64,000 bases of DNA from the NCBI RefSeq assembly GCF_001661265.1, contig NW_017567019.1, positions 62,001-126,000 of the forward strand, read 5' to 3'. The stretch is from Saitoella complicata NRRL Y-17804 (lineage: Eukaryota > Ascomycota > Saitoellomycetes > Saitoellales > Saitoellaceae). Position numbers and translations under genes: made by a program. Positions within the stretch are counted from its first letter, which is position 1, and each line of letters opens with the position of its first letter. The notes under the pieces are model-generated. The model was not told the DNA's origin, did no database searches, and saw only the letters and a program-made list of their open reading frames with translations. Below, one piece after another: positions 1 to 10,070 of this stretch.

Positions 1-113
1 ACTGTACTTCCGCAGAGGCGGAGGGTGATGCCGGGATCGAGAAGAGGAGAGCGTGAGGGTGGGTTTCGGTGTCGGCGTCGGCGCAGAGAGCTGAGGCGAG
101 GAATGAAGCGGTT

Positions 114-489
114 TCAGTGGATGCTGTTTGTCTGTACGCTCGTATTAGTGGCACTCTTGAAGGGAAAAGAGCGGAAGTGGACGCACATTCGCCATGTTGG
201 TCCTGTGAACATCCAGAACGGGACATTGGATAGCTCAAGAACAGCGACGAATTTGGCACGCCGGACGGATAGGCCTGGTGGTTCGTCAGTGTGTTGTTCA
301 GATGTCCCGGTGATCATGGATTTCGGATCAGAATTGCTGAACCGGACATCTGTAGACACCCCGTAAGCACATCATCCAACACGGCCTCTAAGGGGGAAGG
401 GAACAACCATCAAGAATGCCCGAGCCATCGTACGGGTATCCCGCCATGTCCATCGCCGCTCTCCACGAACTTGCCTGCTCCGAAGTCAT
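114..489 (-). CDS. Tentative small gene at left edge, two exons
   Basis: This is a weak candidate. On the minus strand an ATG at 489 opens a 5' exon beginning MTSEQASSW. A donor GTTGTT and the acceptor ending GTCTACAG (intron 351-408, 58 nt) would join it in frame to an exon that continues VRFSNSDPKSM and stops at 114. The intron length matches the secure introns of this window, and a promoter-like word lies 62 bases upstream of the ATG in the right orientation. I recognise no family, and the donor is not consensus. The 3' part could continue leftward through another intron out of the window. Bases 1-113 hold nothing I can support; an overlapping plus-strand frame with one hydrophobic segment is the alternative. 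Confidence 0.22.
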
Positions 490-550
490 ATCCTTCGTAC
501 GATACGCGTCGCAATCTCTTTGCCAGTTGGGGTTACTCAGGCACCGCGAG

Positions 551-563
551 AGTCTACGTTACA
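551..563 (-). promoter_or_regulatory. TGTAACGTAGAC promoter word, minus orientation
   Basis: The reverse complement reads TGTAACGTAGACT. It matches words at 13848, 21677 and 37873 that lie in gene-start regions. Here it points leftward, 62 bases ahead of the ATG of the tentative gene at 114-489. The role as a promoter element is inferred from recurrence and position only. Confidence 0.4.
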
Positions 564-688
564 CTGCACCTCCCCCCGATTTCCCAACCCTCCAGCTGGA
601 TAGACATTACCATATTTTAGATCTTAATACTGCCTCGGAAACATCAAGAACGCCATCTACCAAATCATCAAACTCTGCATCCACGCTA

Positions 689-3600
689 TCAGCGTTTTCG
701 TCCTGCAGCAACTTGTCCCTCAATTTTCTTCAACAACCCTCTCAGCCCAACTCCCTTCTCGCAGTTCTGCTCCAACCAACCCTCCATCCCCTCCCTAACC
801 CCTCTGACCTCCTCCAAAATCGGCAACGCAGTGCCTCGTCCAGCTTCGGTCGCGACTTGCACAGGGTTAAGTAATACCTCAAAAAGGCGACTCCACAACT
901 CCTGTTGCTGGTATCGTTTGTAGGATTTGGTGATACGGTAGTGTTTCCGTCCGATGCCCACGGATTCCGCCATAGTCTCGATGTAAGACCCGAACAGGAG
1001 TGAGTGTGCGATTGCTGCAACCCCGTGGTAATCAACCTGATAAGTCCATGGCCGCGCCTCCCTCATCTCCGCACAATCCATCGCATCAGTCTCCCAATCC
1101 GCAATAAACTGTACTCCCTCCCCAAAGACCTTCATATCAATCCCACGACCGAAATCAATGAGCGTAACACCCTTCAAATTCCAGCCGCGAGAGCCGTCGC
1201 GGCGGTAGGCTGGGGAAGTGATCTCGCCAGACTCGAGACGGAGGAGACAGTTGTCGGGTTTGAGGTCGCCGTGGATGACTCCTTTTGCGTGGAGGCCTTC
1301 GACGGCGCGCAATAGTTCTACTGTGAAGAACATTGCGAGGATCTCGTCCATCGCACCGCCCTCGCCACCTCTGAACAGATTAACCAAATCCAACATGGTG
1401 CCTTGATTATGGTATTCGAGCAACAAGTATCCTTCATCGGCGAAGGCATGGAATTCTTTTGCATGGACGATGGATTCGTTGGCGCGGGAAACACCAAGAC
1501 GGCGAGATGCGGCGCGGAAGATGTAGAATTCCCAGGGACTGGGAGGTCGCTCAACCTTCATGGCGATCAACTCCCCCGCATCTGACTCAACCAAATAGAC
1601 GGGCGCAAAAGCACCTTCGCCAAGCTTCTTCTTCACGTGCCAGACCGTACCGGCCAATTCGACTGAACATGGCTTTCCGGCCTTAAGGGCGCGTCCGATA
1701 GTATCAGTCTTTCCTGCTTCATGTGCAGCCATCTCACCGTGGTACCCCTGGAAGGTCTCAGGACCGTACTTCAACCCACCATAGATCTGCTGACGAATAC
1801 CTTCGTCCATAGGGTTGCAGACCGTCTCCTTCACGATCGGTCCTTCCTCAACCACTGGCGCATCCTTCTTCACTCCCAACACGGGTTTCTTCGCGGCTAA
1901 CGGAGCACGCCTCGGTGGTGGCAGCTCGACCATCGGCGATGACATAGGCTCATCCTCTTGAGAGTAAGCGGCGAGTGGAGTTTGCGGCACAACGGGAGCG
2001 AGAGGAGCGCGTCTGACTGTGCTCTGGGCGAATTCCCGAGGCGTCTCGACGATGGGTGTCATGAGGTTGAACGGGACACCACTGAATCCCCTTGGTTGCG
2101 TCGGCATGGGTGCCTGCTGCTGAGGAGTAGCCGGAACGGCCATCTTCGGCGGAGGCAATTGTGCGTTCTCATTTTCGTCTTGGAAGACAGGCGGTGCGGG
2201 TGGAGGTAGTTCCGGTGCGGGTTGTTGCTGTAAAGTGACGGTGGGATCGACAAATATGTCCAACTTCTTCATCGGTGTCACGAGGTCATCCTCTTCCCTC
2301 TCGTCACCTTCCACATCTTCGTCAGAGTCAGACTCGCTGTCACCATCTTCACCCGCAAGCACAACCTCAGACATGATCTCCGCAGCAGGTGTGTCTCCCA
2401 TGTCCTCATCCTCGTCCTCGTCGCTGTCCTCTTCGCTATCGTCCGATTCTTCCCTCTCACAGCGCAACGGCGCGTTGAAGAGGTCAAGTACATCGTCCAT
2501 GGCAGCCTTAGTATTGATCGTCGGGGATGCACATTTGATCACCTTTCGTCGTGGCGCATCCTCATCCTTCAGGGGTGTTTGAGCGATGGCAATGGAAAAC
2601 TCTCGCGGAGCAGCCTTCGGAGTAAGCTCCAGCTCTGCAGCGGCCTCCTCCTCTCGCTTCCTCTGCTCTTCAGCGGCAATGCGGGCAGCTTCTTCCTGAC
2701 GAGCTTTCCCCTCAGCGGCGAGTCTAGCAGCTTCTTCTCGTGCCTGTTGCTCAGCGGCCAGCCTCGCCTCCCCTTCCTTCTTTCTTCTCTCTTCCTCAGC
2801 CTTTTTAGCGGCTTCCTCTTGCGCCCTCCGTCTCAACTCTTCCTCCTGTCGTACTTTCTCTTCTGCGGCGCGTCTAGCTTCCTCCGCTGCCTTTCCGCCG
2901 CCAGATTCTTCCTCATTAGCCCTTTTAACGAGCTGCTTCGCATTAAGGCCGCGACTCTTCGCCCTCACCTCTGCAAAGGAATATTCCTCTTCTTCCTCAC
3001 CATCCGCGTAGATCGCACAATAATGTACCTGGACTTTCATCTGCTTGCCATTGGCCACAGAATAGAAGGGCTTGTACGCAGGCAGACTCTTCATGAACGC
3101 GTCATCCTCAACCTCATCAGTGTAGATAGCGCCCGCAAGCGAAGATGTAGGGACAGCAGTGCTTGACTTCAGTGTCTGTCCAGCCCAGGTAGTTGATTTG
3201 ACGCCGTTCTCCTTCTTACGCGCTTCGAGAGTTCCGAGAGAACCCCAAGCGGAAGCTCCGGCTGCAGGCATATATTCATCCTCCCCCGGTCCATCAGCAA
3301 AGACATCCAATTTTGCGCTCTGTCTTTCAAGCCCTGTCAACTCCTGCTCAGTACCAAGCCCTCCTGTCTCACCACCTAGTGCGGGTCTCACGACCTCGCC
3401 GGCAACTCCTTCAGATTTTCCATTACCACCAGCCGCTTGTCTCGCCTGAAAGTGGGAGTACGTCCGTTGCAATCTCTCCACCGGTCGAGCCCGACGAGCA
3501 ATTCCCATGACAAACACGTCATTCGCCTGCTTGCTCCTCCCAATACTCTCCAAATACCCCGCATACTCCTCGTAAAACATCGCCAAATCCAAGCCAACTC

Positions 3601-4003
3601 TGTTCTTGAACAGGTATGCGTACACTTCCCGAGGCGAATCAGAGTATCTGGTATAATCACACCACAACCGAAGATACCGTGGGTCGTTGAGGTATTGACT
3701 CCATGATTCGCCCTCGAACGCCTTTGTTGCTCGCTCCAACACGTTCACCAGACCAGACTCGCTGGATTGTCCGGCAGGGTATGAAGCCTGAATCCACTTG
3801 ACGTATCGAACCCAGATATCCAGTGGATCATCCACCTCTAGCGCTATTTCCAGCTCTTGCTCGAACGATGCCCGTTGTTGTTGACGCTCATCTGGTTTCT
3901 GGCCGAATGCCTTCCGTAGGTTGGTTGCTCTGTGTCCGTTGAGCTTTGGTTCAATGTTTTCCTTCTGTGTCTCGATGGCTGCGAAATCAATGGGATCCGA
4001 CAT
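689..4003 (-). CDS. BUB1: MadBub/BUB1 spindle checkpoint kinase
   Basis: A single-exon protein of 1104 residues with the full architecture of the ancestral BUB1/BUBR1 family. The N-terminal Mad3/BUB1 TPR region is about residues 45-190. KEN boxes are at 14-16 and 264-266. A GLEBS-like Bub3-binding stretch (EEYSFAEVRAKS) is near 339-350, an Ala/Glu/Arg-rich helical region at 370-465, an acidic Ser/Asp region near 520-590, and a C-terminal kinase domain from about 785 to 1060. The kinase keeps the glycine loop (LGEGAFAPVY), the lysine in AMKVE, the catalytic loop HGDLKPDN and DFGRG, so it looks active. The family acts at kinetochores to delay anaphase through Mad2, Bub3 and Cdc20. KEN boxes and an intact kinase in one protein indicate that one gene covers both Mad3 and Bub1 roles. 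Confidence 0.95.
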   Translation of the reverse strand: MSDPIDFAAIETQKENIEPKLNGHRATNLRKAFGQKPDERQQQRASFEQELEIALEVDDPLDIWVRYVKWIQASYPAGQSSESGLVNVLERATKAFEGESWSQYLNDPRYLRLWCDYTRYSDSPREVYAYLFKNRVGLDLAMFYEEYAGYLESIGRSKQANDVFVMGIARRARPVERLQRTYSHFQARQAAGGNGKSEGVAGEVVRPALGGETGGLGTEQELTGLERQSAKLDVFADGPGEDEYMPAAGASAWGSLGTLEARKKENGVKSTTWAGQTLKSSTAVPTSSLAGAIYTDEVEDDAFMKSLPAYKPFYSVANGKQMKVQVHYCAIYADGEEEEEYSFAEVRAKSRGLNAKQLVKRANEEESGGGKAAEEARRAAEEKVRQEEELRRRAQEEAAKKAEEERRKKEGEARLAAEQQAREEAARLAAEGKARQEEAARIAAEEQRKREEEAAAELELTPKAAPREFSIAIAQTPLKDEDAPRRKVIKCASPTINTKAAMDDVLDLFNAPLRCEREESDDSEEDSDEDEDEDMGDTPAAEIMSEVVLAGEDGDSESDSDEDVEGDEREEDDLVTPMKKLDIFVDPTVTLQQQPAPELPPPAPPVFQDENENAQLPPPKMAVPATPQQQAPMPTQPRGFSGVPFNLMTPIVETPREFAQSTVRRAPLAPVVPQTPLAAYSQEDEPMSSPMVELPPPRRAPLAAKKPVLGVKKDAPVVEEGPIVKETVCNPMDEGIRQQIYGGLKYGPETFQGYHGEMAAHEAGKTDTIGRALKAGKPCSVELAGTVWHVKKKLGEGAFAPVYLVESDAGELIAMKVERPPSPWEFYIFRAASRRLGVSRANESIVHAKEFHAFADEGYLLLEYHNQGTMLDLVNLFRGGEGGAMDEILAMFFTVELLRAVEGLHAKGVIHGDLKPDNCLLRLESGEITSPAYRRDGSRGWNLKGVTLIDFGRGIDMKVFGEGVQFIADWETDAMDCAEMREARPWTYQVDYHGVAAIAHSLLFGSYIETMAESVGIGRKHYRITKSYKRYQQQELWSRLFEVLLNPVQVATEAGRGTALPILEEVRGVREGMEGWLEQNCEKGVGLRGLLKKIEGQVAAGRKR

Positions 4004-4379
4004 AGTCGAGACGAAGAATCGAATGAATGTATTTTATGAATAGAACGACTGAACGCCGGTCGAGTGAATGCCGTTCTGGTTGTTGAAAGTGGTTGTCGTC
4101 GTTGCTGTTGAGTTGAAGATCGACTCAACTCTTTGTTTTGATTCGGCCAGATTTGGGCAGCGTCAACAAATGCGCCCGGAATGAAAACCCCATAGCAACC
4201 AACACGGATCCTCGCAAGATACTTAACTGAAGTGAAGACAATACATCTTTTACGTCTTTAATCTGTCACGATTGGGAACGGTTGACGTAGCTTCCCTGGA
4301 GGTTGATGACGTTGCAAGAAGCTTCGTCATTCTGCTGCTATATCGATATCCTCCAAATGTTCATTCTACCCATATGCAT
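4004..4379. other. Intergenic: BUB1 promoter and YTM1 3' flank
   Basis: These 376 bases hold the BUB1 upstream region and the downstream end of YTM1. A short inverted repeat (GAGTTGA...TCAACTC) lies near 4109-4132. No convincing coding segment or RNA gene is visible. Confidence 0.6.
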
Positions 4380-5693
4380 CTAATCTCTCTTCTCCACATG
4401 CGACCAAACCTCAATCCTCTTCCCCTCTCCACCTCCAACAATCCCCATCTCTCCTCCATCAACCCCAAACATCTTCCCCTCCTCCCTCGGCCTAAGCACA
4501 TGAATCGCCCCCTTCATAGCCCTAACATCCCACACCCTAACCGTTCCATCATGCGAAGCACTGTTAACACCATAGGATTGTCCATTTTGACAAACGGAGA
4601 CGACCATACCGGTGTGTCCGGTGAGAGAACCGGCGTTCGTGGTTGCGGCACCGGCGCGGGGGTCGATGAGGGTGATTGTGCGGGATGCGGTTCCGGCTGC
4701 GAGAAGGTGGAGGGAGGGGAGTGCGCAGAGGGAGAGGAGGGGGTGGGAGGTTGGGGTGATGGTTGACAACAATGTCGCGGTGGGGAGATCATAGGTTCGG
4801 ACGCTGTGGTCCCATGAGGCGGTGTATGCCAACTCTGATGACTCGGGAGCGAAGATGGTCGCGGACAGTGGTGAGGGGTTGGCCCCGGATGAGGTCTCGG
4901 ACTGAGTGAGAGTGAGGAGAGGAGAGTAGGATGGTGCTTGAGGAGCGGACTTTGCGGTTCTTCGGCGCTTGCGTTGGGCACCGGTGTCCTCATCCTCCGA
5001 AGCCTCGTTCTGTTCTGCCGTGTTGAGGGAGTAGAAGTTCAACACACCGTCGGCTCCAGCGGACAGTACGTTGTTACCCGCCACTGCCAAATCCTCAATC
5101 GCCGCAGAATGTCCCTTGAACCGTCCCAGACATCGTGCCTCAGCCGCACCGTCCTCACCAGCGACCTCCTGCGCGTCCCACTCCCATAATCTGACGGTGC
5201 GGTCCATACCCGCCGTCACGAATCGCCCCTCATCAACCCACTTCACGCTCTTCAACGGCGCATCAACCGCACTCGTCGCGCAGACGACATCTCCACTCAT
5301 ATTCCAAACACGCGCAATACCATCGTAGGCACCAGACAACACCAACTTCTCGCGGACATGTACGCTGCCGACCCAATCGGGGTGTTCATACGACGCCAAA
5401 TGTGACGGAGGGAGAACGGCGCGGATATATTCAATTTCCACCACAGTTTCCCTGCTCAACCCATTCTGAGTCAAGTAATCATCAAGCGATGTCCTCAAAA
5501 ATGATCCATTGATCAAGAAGTCGAAAGGGGTGGGGGTGTCGGTGTCGAGCAAGTGGTTAATGACTTCGGACAATCCGTAACGCTTCAGGGTCGTCGGAAC
5601 GAGGATTGGTGCCGTCGGGACAGCAACGTCCGCATGACGGGTGGTGAAGCGGACCTGGACTTGGGATTGAGGATCGCTGGTTTGATCGGACAT
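4380..5693 (-). CDS. YTM1: Ribosome biogenesis WD-repeat protein YTM1 (WDR12)
   Basis: A 437-residue protein with an N-terminal ubiquitin-like NLE domain (about 10-90) followed by seven-bladed WD40 repeats (about 100-435); WD-type ends such as GIARVWNM, RTVRLWEW and GTVRVWDV are visible. YTM1 joins Erb1 and Nop7 in the PeBoW complex in the nucleolus, and the Rea1 ATPase grips its NLE domain to release it from pre-60S particles. The start gives the expected short tail before the NLE domain (FTTRHADVAVP). A basic RKRRRTAKS stretch near residue 245 could serve as a nuclear signal. Length is normal for the family. Confidence 0.93.
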   Translation of the reverse strand: MSDQTSDPQSQVQVRFTTRHADVAVPTAPILVPTTLKRYGLSEVINHLLDTDTPTPFDFLINGSFLRTSLDDYLTQNGLSRETVVEIEYIRAVLPPSHLASYEHPDWVGSVHVREKLVLSGAYDGIARVWNMSGDVVCATSAVDAPLKSVKWVDEGRFVTAGMDRTVRLWEWDAQEVAGEDGAAEARCLGRFKGHSAAIEDLAVAGNNVLSAGADGVLNFYSLNTAEQNEASEDEDTGAQRKRRRTAKSAPQAPSYSPLLTLTQSETSSGANPSPLSATIFAPESSELAYTASWDHSVRTYDLPTATLLSTITPTSHPLLSLCALPSLHLLAAGTASRTITLIDPRAGAATTNAGSLTGHTGMVVSVCQNGQSYGVNSASHDGTVRVWDVRAMKGAIHVLRPREEGKMFGVDGGEMGIVGGGEGKRIEVWSHVEKRD

Positions 5694-5857
5694 TATTTGC
5701 TTCTGCTTTCGACCACCGCCTGCCTACGTCCAAAAAAGTCGGCGATATGAGCGTGGCGCGTGCAGCACCAGCCACGAGCGGTGCGCACCTTCGCACTCGA
5801 TGAGCTCGACACCGCGAAACACGACTCCTCCATTCTCCTCTTGATCCCACCCCAACA

Positions 5858-6946
5858 ATGGCATCCTTCCCTCCCCTCAAGAACAACCTCATCCTCCGCG
5901 CAGCCCGTGGCGAAAAGGTCGAACGTCCTCCCATGTGGGTCATGCGCCAAGCCGGTCGCTACCTCCCCGAATACCACAAAGTCCGTGCTGGCCACGACTT
6001 TTTCGAAATGTGCCGGACCCCCGAAATCGCTTCCACGATCACCCTCCAACCTATCGAGAGATATGAGGATCTCGATGCTGCCATTATCTTTTCGGATATC
6101 TTGGTGATTCCGCAGGCGATGGGGATGGTTGTCGAGATGGTTGAGAAGAAGGGACCGCATTTTCCTGAGCCGTTGGAGACGCCGGAGGATTTGGCGAAGT
6201 TGAAGAGACTTGGGGAGGGGTGTGATGTGAAGAAGGAGCTTGGATATGTGTTTGAGGCACTTACCCTCACCCGACAAAAACTTGCTGGACGAGTGCCCTT
6301 GCTCGGATTCATCGGTGCCCCATGGACACTGATGGCCTACATGATCGAAGGCGGCGGCAGCAAGACTTTCACAAAGGCAAAGTCATGGCTGTTCAAGTAC
6401 CCCGAAGACTCCCAGAAACTGTTGCAAGACATCACCGACGTCGCGGTCGAGTTCTTGGCACAACAAGTCGTCGCCGGTGCACAGATGGTCCAGGTCTTTG
6501 ATTCGTGGGCAGGAGAGCTGAGTCCGGTTGAGTTCGCGGAGTTCTCCTTACCGTACCTCCGACAAATCTCAAAGCGTGTCCCGGAGCGGTTGGCGGAGTT
6601 GGGACAGGAGCAGGTGCCAATGACCGTGTTCGCGAAGGGTGCGTGGTACGCTCTTGATGCTCTCTGCGATTCTGGGTACAATGTCGTTGGACTCGACTGG
6701 ACCCACGACCCTGCTGAGGCAAGGAAGATCGCAAATGGTCGTGTCACCCTGCAAGGAAACATGGACCCGAACGTGTTGTATGGTGGAAAGGAGGCAATTG
6801 ACAAGGCTGTCAAGAGGATCGTCGAGGGCTTTGGTGGTGGTAAACAGGGGTATATTGTCAACTTGGGTCATGGAGTCACGCCTGGTGTCAAACCCGAGGA
6901 CTTGGGCTTCTTCTTGAGGAAGAACCACGAGTATGGATCTGCATAG
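5858..6946 (+). CDS. HEM12: Uroporphyrinogen decarboxylase HEM12
   Basis: A 362-residue single-exon enzyme of haem synthesis that removes four carboxyl groups from uroporphyrinogen III to give coproporphyrinogen III in the cytosol. The family signature [12 protein letters not shown] is at residues 29-40, with the substrate-binding arginines, and the catalytic aspartate corresponds to D80 in [12 protein letters not shown]. The second signature region (GLDWTHDP) and the C-terminal NLGHGVTPG motif are intact. The gene is divergent from YTM1, with 164 bases between the two starts. Codon style alternates between C-ending and G/T-ending blocks along the gene. Confidence 0.97.
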   Translation: MASFPPLKNNLILRAARGEKVERPPMWVMRQAGRYLPEYHKVRAGHDFFEMCRTPEIASTITLQPIERYEDLDAAIIFSDILVIPQAMGMVVEMVEKKGPHFPEPLETPEDLAKLKRLGEGCDVKKELGYVFEALTLTRQKLAGRVPLLGFIGAPWTLMAYMIEGGGSKTFTKAKSWLFKYPEDSQKLLQDITDVAVEFLAQQVVAGAQMVQVFDSWAGELSPVEFAEFSLPYLRQISKRVPERLAELGQEQVPMTVFAKGAWYALDALCDSGYNVVGLDWTHDPAEARKIANGRVTLQGNMDPNVLYGGKEAIDKAVKRIVEGFGGGKQGYIVNLGHGVTPGVKPEDLGFFLRKNHEYGSA

Positions 6947-7043
6947 ATGATCTAGAGGATTGTATAGTATGTATTCTTACAGATATCCCTTTCCAAAAAT
7001 TCCAAGACTCATTCTACTCGTACATCTGCTATGTTTTCTAGGC

Positions 7044-7311
7044 CTAAGCTTTGGTGATATTGGCGTCTTCCAAGATCAAGACCGGTTTTTCGACAGCCTT
7101 TTCGCTCTCCAACAACTGGTGAATCTTCCTCAAGTTTTCAACAGTGAACTTGTAAGGGGTCAAGGTCCCCGTGGGAAGGCAGTGCTTATGACAGCGAAGG
7201 AAGGAAGAGGAGTACGAACCTTGAGCTTATTTCAACTGGGGGCAGGTATTGTATTACTATTACAAAAACAAAAAACCATCCATCATAACATACTTGACTT
7301 TCTCTCGTCAT
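7044..7311 (-). CDS. Candidate micro-gene, two exons, unknown function
   Basis: Bases 7044-7184 on the minus strand read as a strikingly protein-like exon: PYKFTVENLRKIH, then a Glu/Lys/Leu helix, then VEKPVLILEDANITKA and a stop. It has no in-frame ATG. A plausible first exon is ATGACGAGAGAAAGTCAA at 7294-7311, followed by a good donor GTATGTT and a 109-nt intron ending CATAAG at 7185. That model gives 52 residues. A start at 7326 is also possible, and a further small exon may be missed. I do not recognise the protein. It is boxed between the HEM12 3' end and the stop of the next minus-strand gene, so it must be small unless it is a 3' exon of that gene. Confidence 0.35.
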
Positions 7312-7445
7312 TCTAACCGTCTCTATCATTACCTCATCACAATGTTCCTCCTTTTCGCGTATCGTACACTCCACCAATTATGCTTCGGGCATCATCACTT
7401 CTCACAGCCCATCCGTTGTACGTCACTCCTCGTCTTGTTCTCTCT

Positions 7446-8719
7446 TCAAAAATGCGCAAACGCCTGCACAGCAGCAACATCAACCACATCAACCACCAGA
7501 CTCCTCCTAACCCAACTATCCCTCATCCCCTCAATCTGCCCCCGAATCCTCTCCCTTGCCTCCTCTTCTCCCTCAAACATCTCCGGATGCTCCGGTAAGC
7601 CGCTCAACCACCTCCTCACACCCTCTCCTCCCGGTCTCTGTGCCTGGAGAGGGATGTACTCAGAGGCACGACAATGACGCCCGTCGGGGAGTTTGGGGAG
7701 TTGGTAGGTGCGGAGGGCTTGGGCCTGGGTGTTGACGGGGTTCAGGATGGGCTCGGCGAGGGAGGGGGGAAAGTCAGGGCGGAGGAAAGGGGTGAAGGGG
7801 TCGAGGAGGAGGTGGGATGTGGGTGTCGTGATGCGGTACGGAGCGGGGATCGCGGGGCGCGAGGAGCTCGGGGTTCGTTTTAGCAGACGCGGCGGTTTGG
7901 TATCGCTTGCAATTGTTTGTTGAATATTCTTTGTGCTTTCCTCACGATCACGTAGCTTGCCTTTCTGCGGTTGATGACCACTGAGTTGGGTAGCCTGACC
8001 TTCAATGGGCGCAGTGCGTGTATCAGACTTCGCCCGAGACCACCGACGCTTATTCGGAGGCCGAATAACATTAGCATGCGGCGCAGGCGTAACCGGCGTA
8101 GGATGCGGCGTAGCAACATGCACCGGCCTCGCCTCAACAGCAGTGGGGTCAGACGACGCATTCACCCCCGGCGGCTCAGCAGTCACCCGGTTCTGGACCA
8201 CCGTAACACCCGTATTCGTGTTCGTCCAGTCTTCTTCGAACAGACGTACGATAGGCCTCAAACTGTCGCTGATCCGGGAAAGCCTCCAGAGCTTCTTCTT
8301 GTCCTTGACCGAGGTAGAAGCGACGTTCGATGTCATATTGGCTCAGCTGTCGGAAGAGAGGGACGTAGTCGCGGACGAAGACGTAGAAAACCAAAAGAAA
8401 GACGGCCCAGGAGATGAAGAGGAGGGTGAAGAGAAGAGTACAGATGAAGAAGAAGTAGCAGACGAGTTCGGCGGCGGTGAGAAGCCGTGGGTAACGACGT
8501 AAGCCTGAATAAATTAGTCGGCGGAGAAGAGCCGTTGGAGAAGCCAGCGGCAGAGTAAAACAGAGAAGAGAGGATGAATAGAGCAATGTCAAACAGTACG
8601 ATGAATCCGGCAACAAAACAAAACGAGTTGACGGGTTGTATGCGTGATGACACTAATTGTACAGCAGTACTCCAGCTGGCCTCGAGTTCCGTGTGATGCT
8701 GAATCTCAAAATGAGCCAA
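7446..8719 (-). CDS. Unrecognised membrane protein, multi-exon, start unresolved
   Basis: Three minus-strand frames look coding in sequence. About 8719-8580 contains a hydrophobic segment (FCFVAGFIVLFDIALFILSS). About 8505-8250 contains a second (LVCYFFFICTLLFTLLFISW), then VRDYVPLFRQLSQYDIERRF. The frame 8336-7446 encodes a basic, Pro/Ser/Thr-rich, probably disordered region with a charged C-terminus. A good acceptor with a CTAAT branch point (GACTAATTTATTCAG) sits just before 8505, and a GTACGT sequence near 8247 is a possible donor, but I could not find one splice model that keeps phase throughout. No ATG fits the first segment. The last exon alone could start at 8336. Expected form: two membrane helices and a cytosolic tail. 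No family recognised. Confidence 0.4.
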
Positions 8720-8900
8720 AATGTAGCTTGGATAGCCTGATTCTTCTGTTGAAACAATATAAAAAGAATCCTCTTTTCTCTTGACATAACTTCACCCAAC
8801 CCCTGATCTGACCATTTCACCGGGCATACGTACGACATCTCGGACGCTCCACCCTTCATCCTTCGCAGTCCTTACCCTCCCCCCTCCACAGCTGCCCACC

Positions 8901-9812
8901 ATGAGCTACCAATCCGGCCGCCAACAATTCAACCGCCTCATGCAAACCATCGGCCAACAGACCGGTGGCTCCTCCCCCAGAGGAACCTTCCTCGGCTCCG
9001 GCCTCCTAATCGGCGGCGTCATCGCCGCAACCGCCATCAACTCCTCCCTCTTCAACGTCGACGGAGGCCACCGCGCAATCAAATACACCCGCCTCGGCGG
9101 TATCTCCGACAGAATCTACGCCGAAGGCACACACATCATGCTCCCCTGGTTCGAAACACCCATCACCTACGACGTCCGCGCCAAACCCCGGAATGTCGCT
9201 TCGTTGACTGGAACGAAGGATTTGCAGATGGTTAATATCACGTGCCGTGTTCTTTCTCGTCCGGATACGGGGGCGTTGCCGATGATTTATAGGACGCTTG
9301 GGACGGATTATGATGAGAGGGTTTTGCCGTCGTTGATTAATGAGGTGCTCAAGAGTGTTGTTGCGCAATTCAACGCGAGTCAGCTCATCACGCAGCGTGA
9401 GAAGGTCTCCCGTATGGTCCGCGAGGCACTCATTGTGAGGGCCGCTCGTTTCAATATTTTGTTGGACGACGTCTCCCTCACCCACGTCCAATTCTCCCCC
9501 GAATTCACCGCCGCGGTCGAATCCAAACAAATCGCGCAACAAGAAGCCCAGCGCGCTGCATTCGTCGTCGACCGCGCACGACAGGACAAAGCTGCCGCAG
9601 TCGTCCGAGCTCAGGGTGAGGCGCAGAGTGCGGTGTTGATTGGAGAAGCGATTAAGAATAAACCTGGGTTTGTAGAGTTGAGGAAGATTCAGACTGCGAG
9701 GGAGATTGCGCAGACGTTGAGTGAGGGGGGGAATAGGATTGTGCTTGATAGTGGGAGTTTGATGATGAATATTGGGGCGGAGGTTAATCATGAGCCGACG
9801 AAGAAGAGGTAA
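8901..9812 (+). CDS. PHB2: Prohibitin-2
   Basis: A 303-residue single-exon prohibitin of the mitochondrial inner membrane. It has an N-terminal hydrophobic anchor (LGSGLLIGGVIAATAINSSLF, about residues 31-51), an SPFH domain beginning at NVDGGHRAIKY, and a long C-terminal coiled-coil helix (ESKQIAQQEAQRAAFVVDRA). The N-terminal extension of about 30 residues and the anchor sequence favour PHB2 over PHB1. With PHB1 it forms large rings that regulate the m-AAA protease and organise cristae. The first 290 bases use C-ending codons heavily and the last third uses G/T-ending codons. Confidence 0.96.
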   Translation: MSYQSGRQQFNRLMQTIGQQTGGSSPRGTFLGSGLLIGGVIAATAINSSLFNVDGGHRAIKYTRLGGISDRIYAEGTHIMLPWFETPITYDVRAKPRNVASLTGTKDLQMVNITCRVLSRPDTGALPMIYRTLGTDYDERVLPSLINEVLKSVVAQFNASQLITQREKVSRMVREALIVRAARFNILLDDVSLTHVQFSPEFTAAVESKQIAQQEAQRAAFVVDRARQDKAAAVVRAQGEAQSAVLIGEAIKNKPGFVELRKIQTAREIAQTLSEGGNRIVLDSGSLMMNIGAEVNHEPTKKR

Positions 9813-10070
9813 ATGCTGTCATTGAGAGTGAGTTGCAGTTGAGTTCGAGTGGGTGTGTAAGATTTAAACTGTAGCATTTGTTTCTATGAAAAACTCATCT
9901 CACGATGCCTTCCTTTGCCCAGCTGATATACCGTATACCGTATACTCGTCAGTATGCCCAGGCACAGGCAGTGAGCTGTTGTTGGTCGGTCAGCGCGCGA
10001 CGCAGCAAAACACCATCCACTTGCAACTGACCGCAACGTCAAGCCAAGTCAATTGAGTAATACAAGCGCA

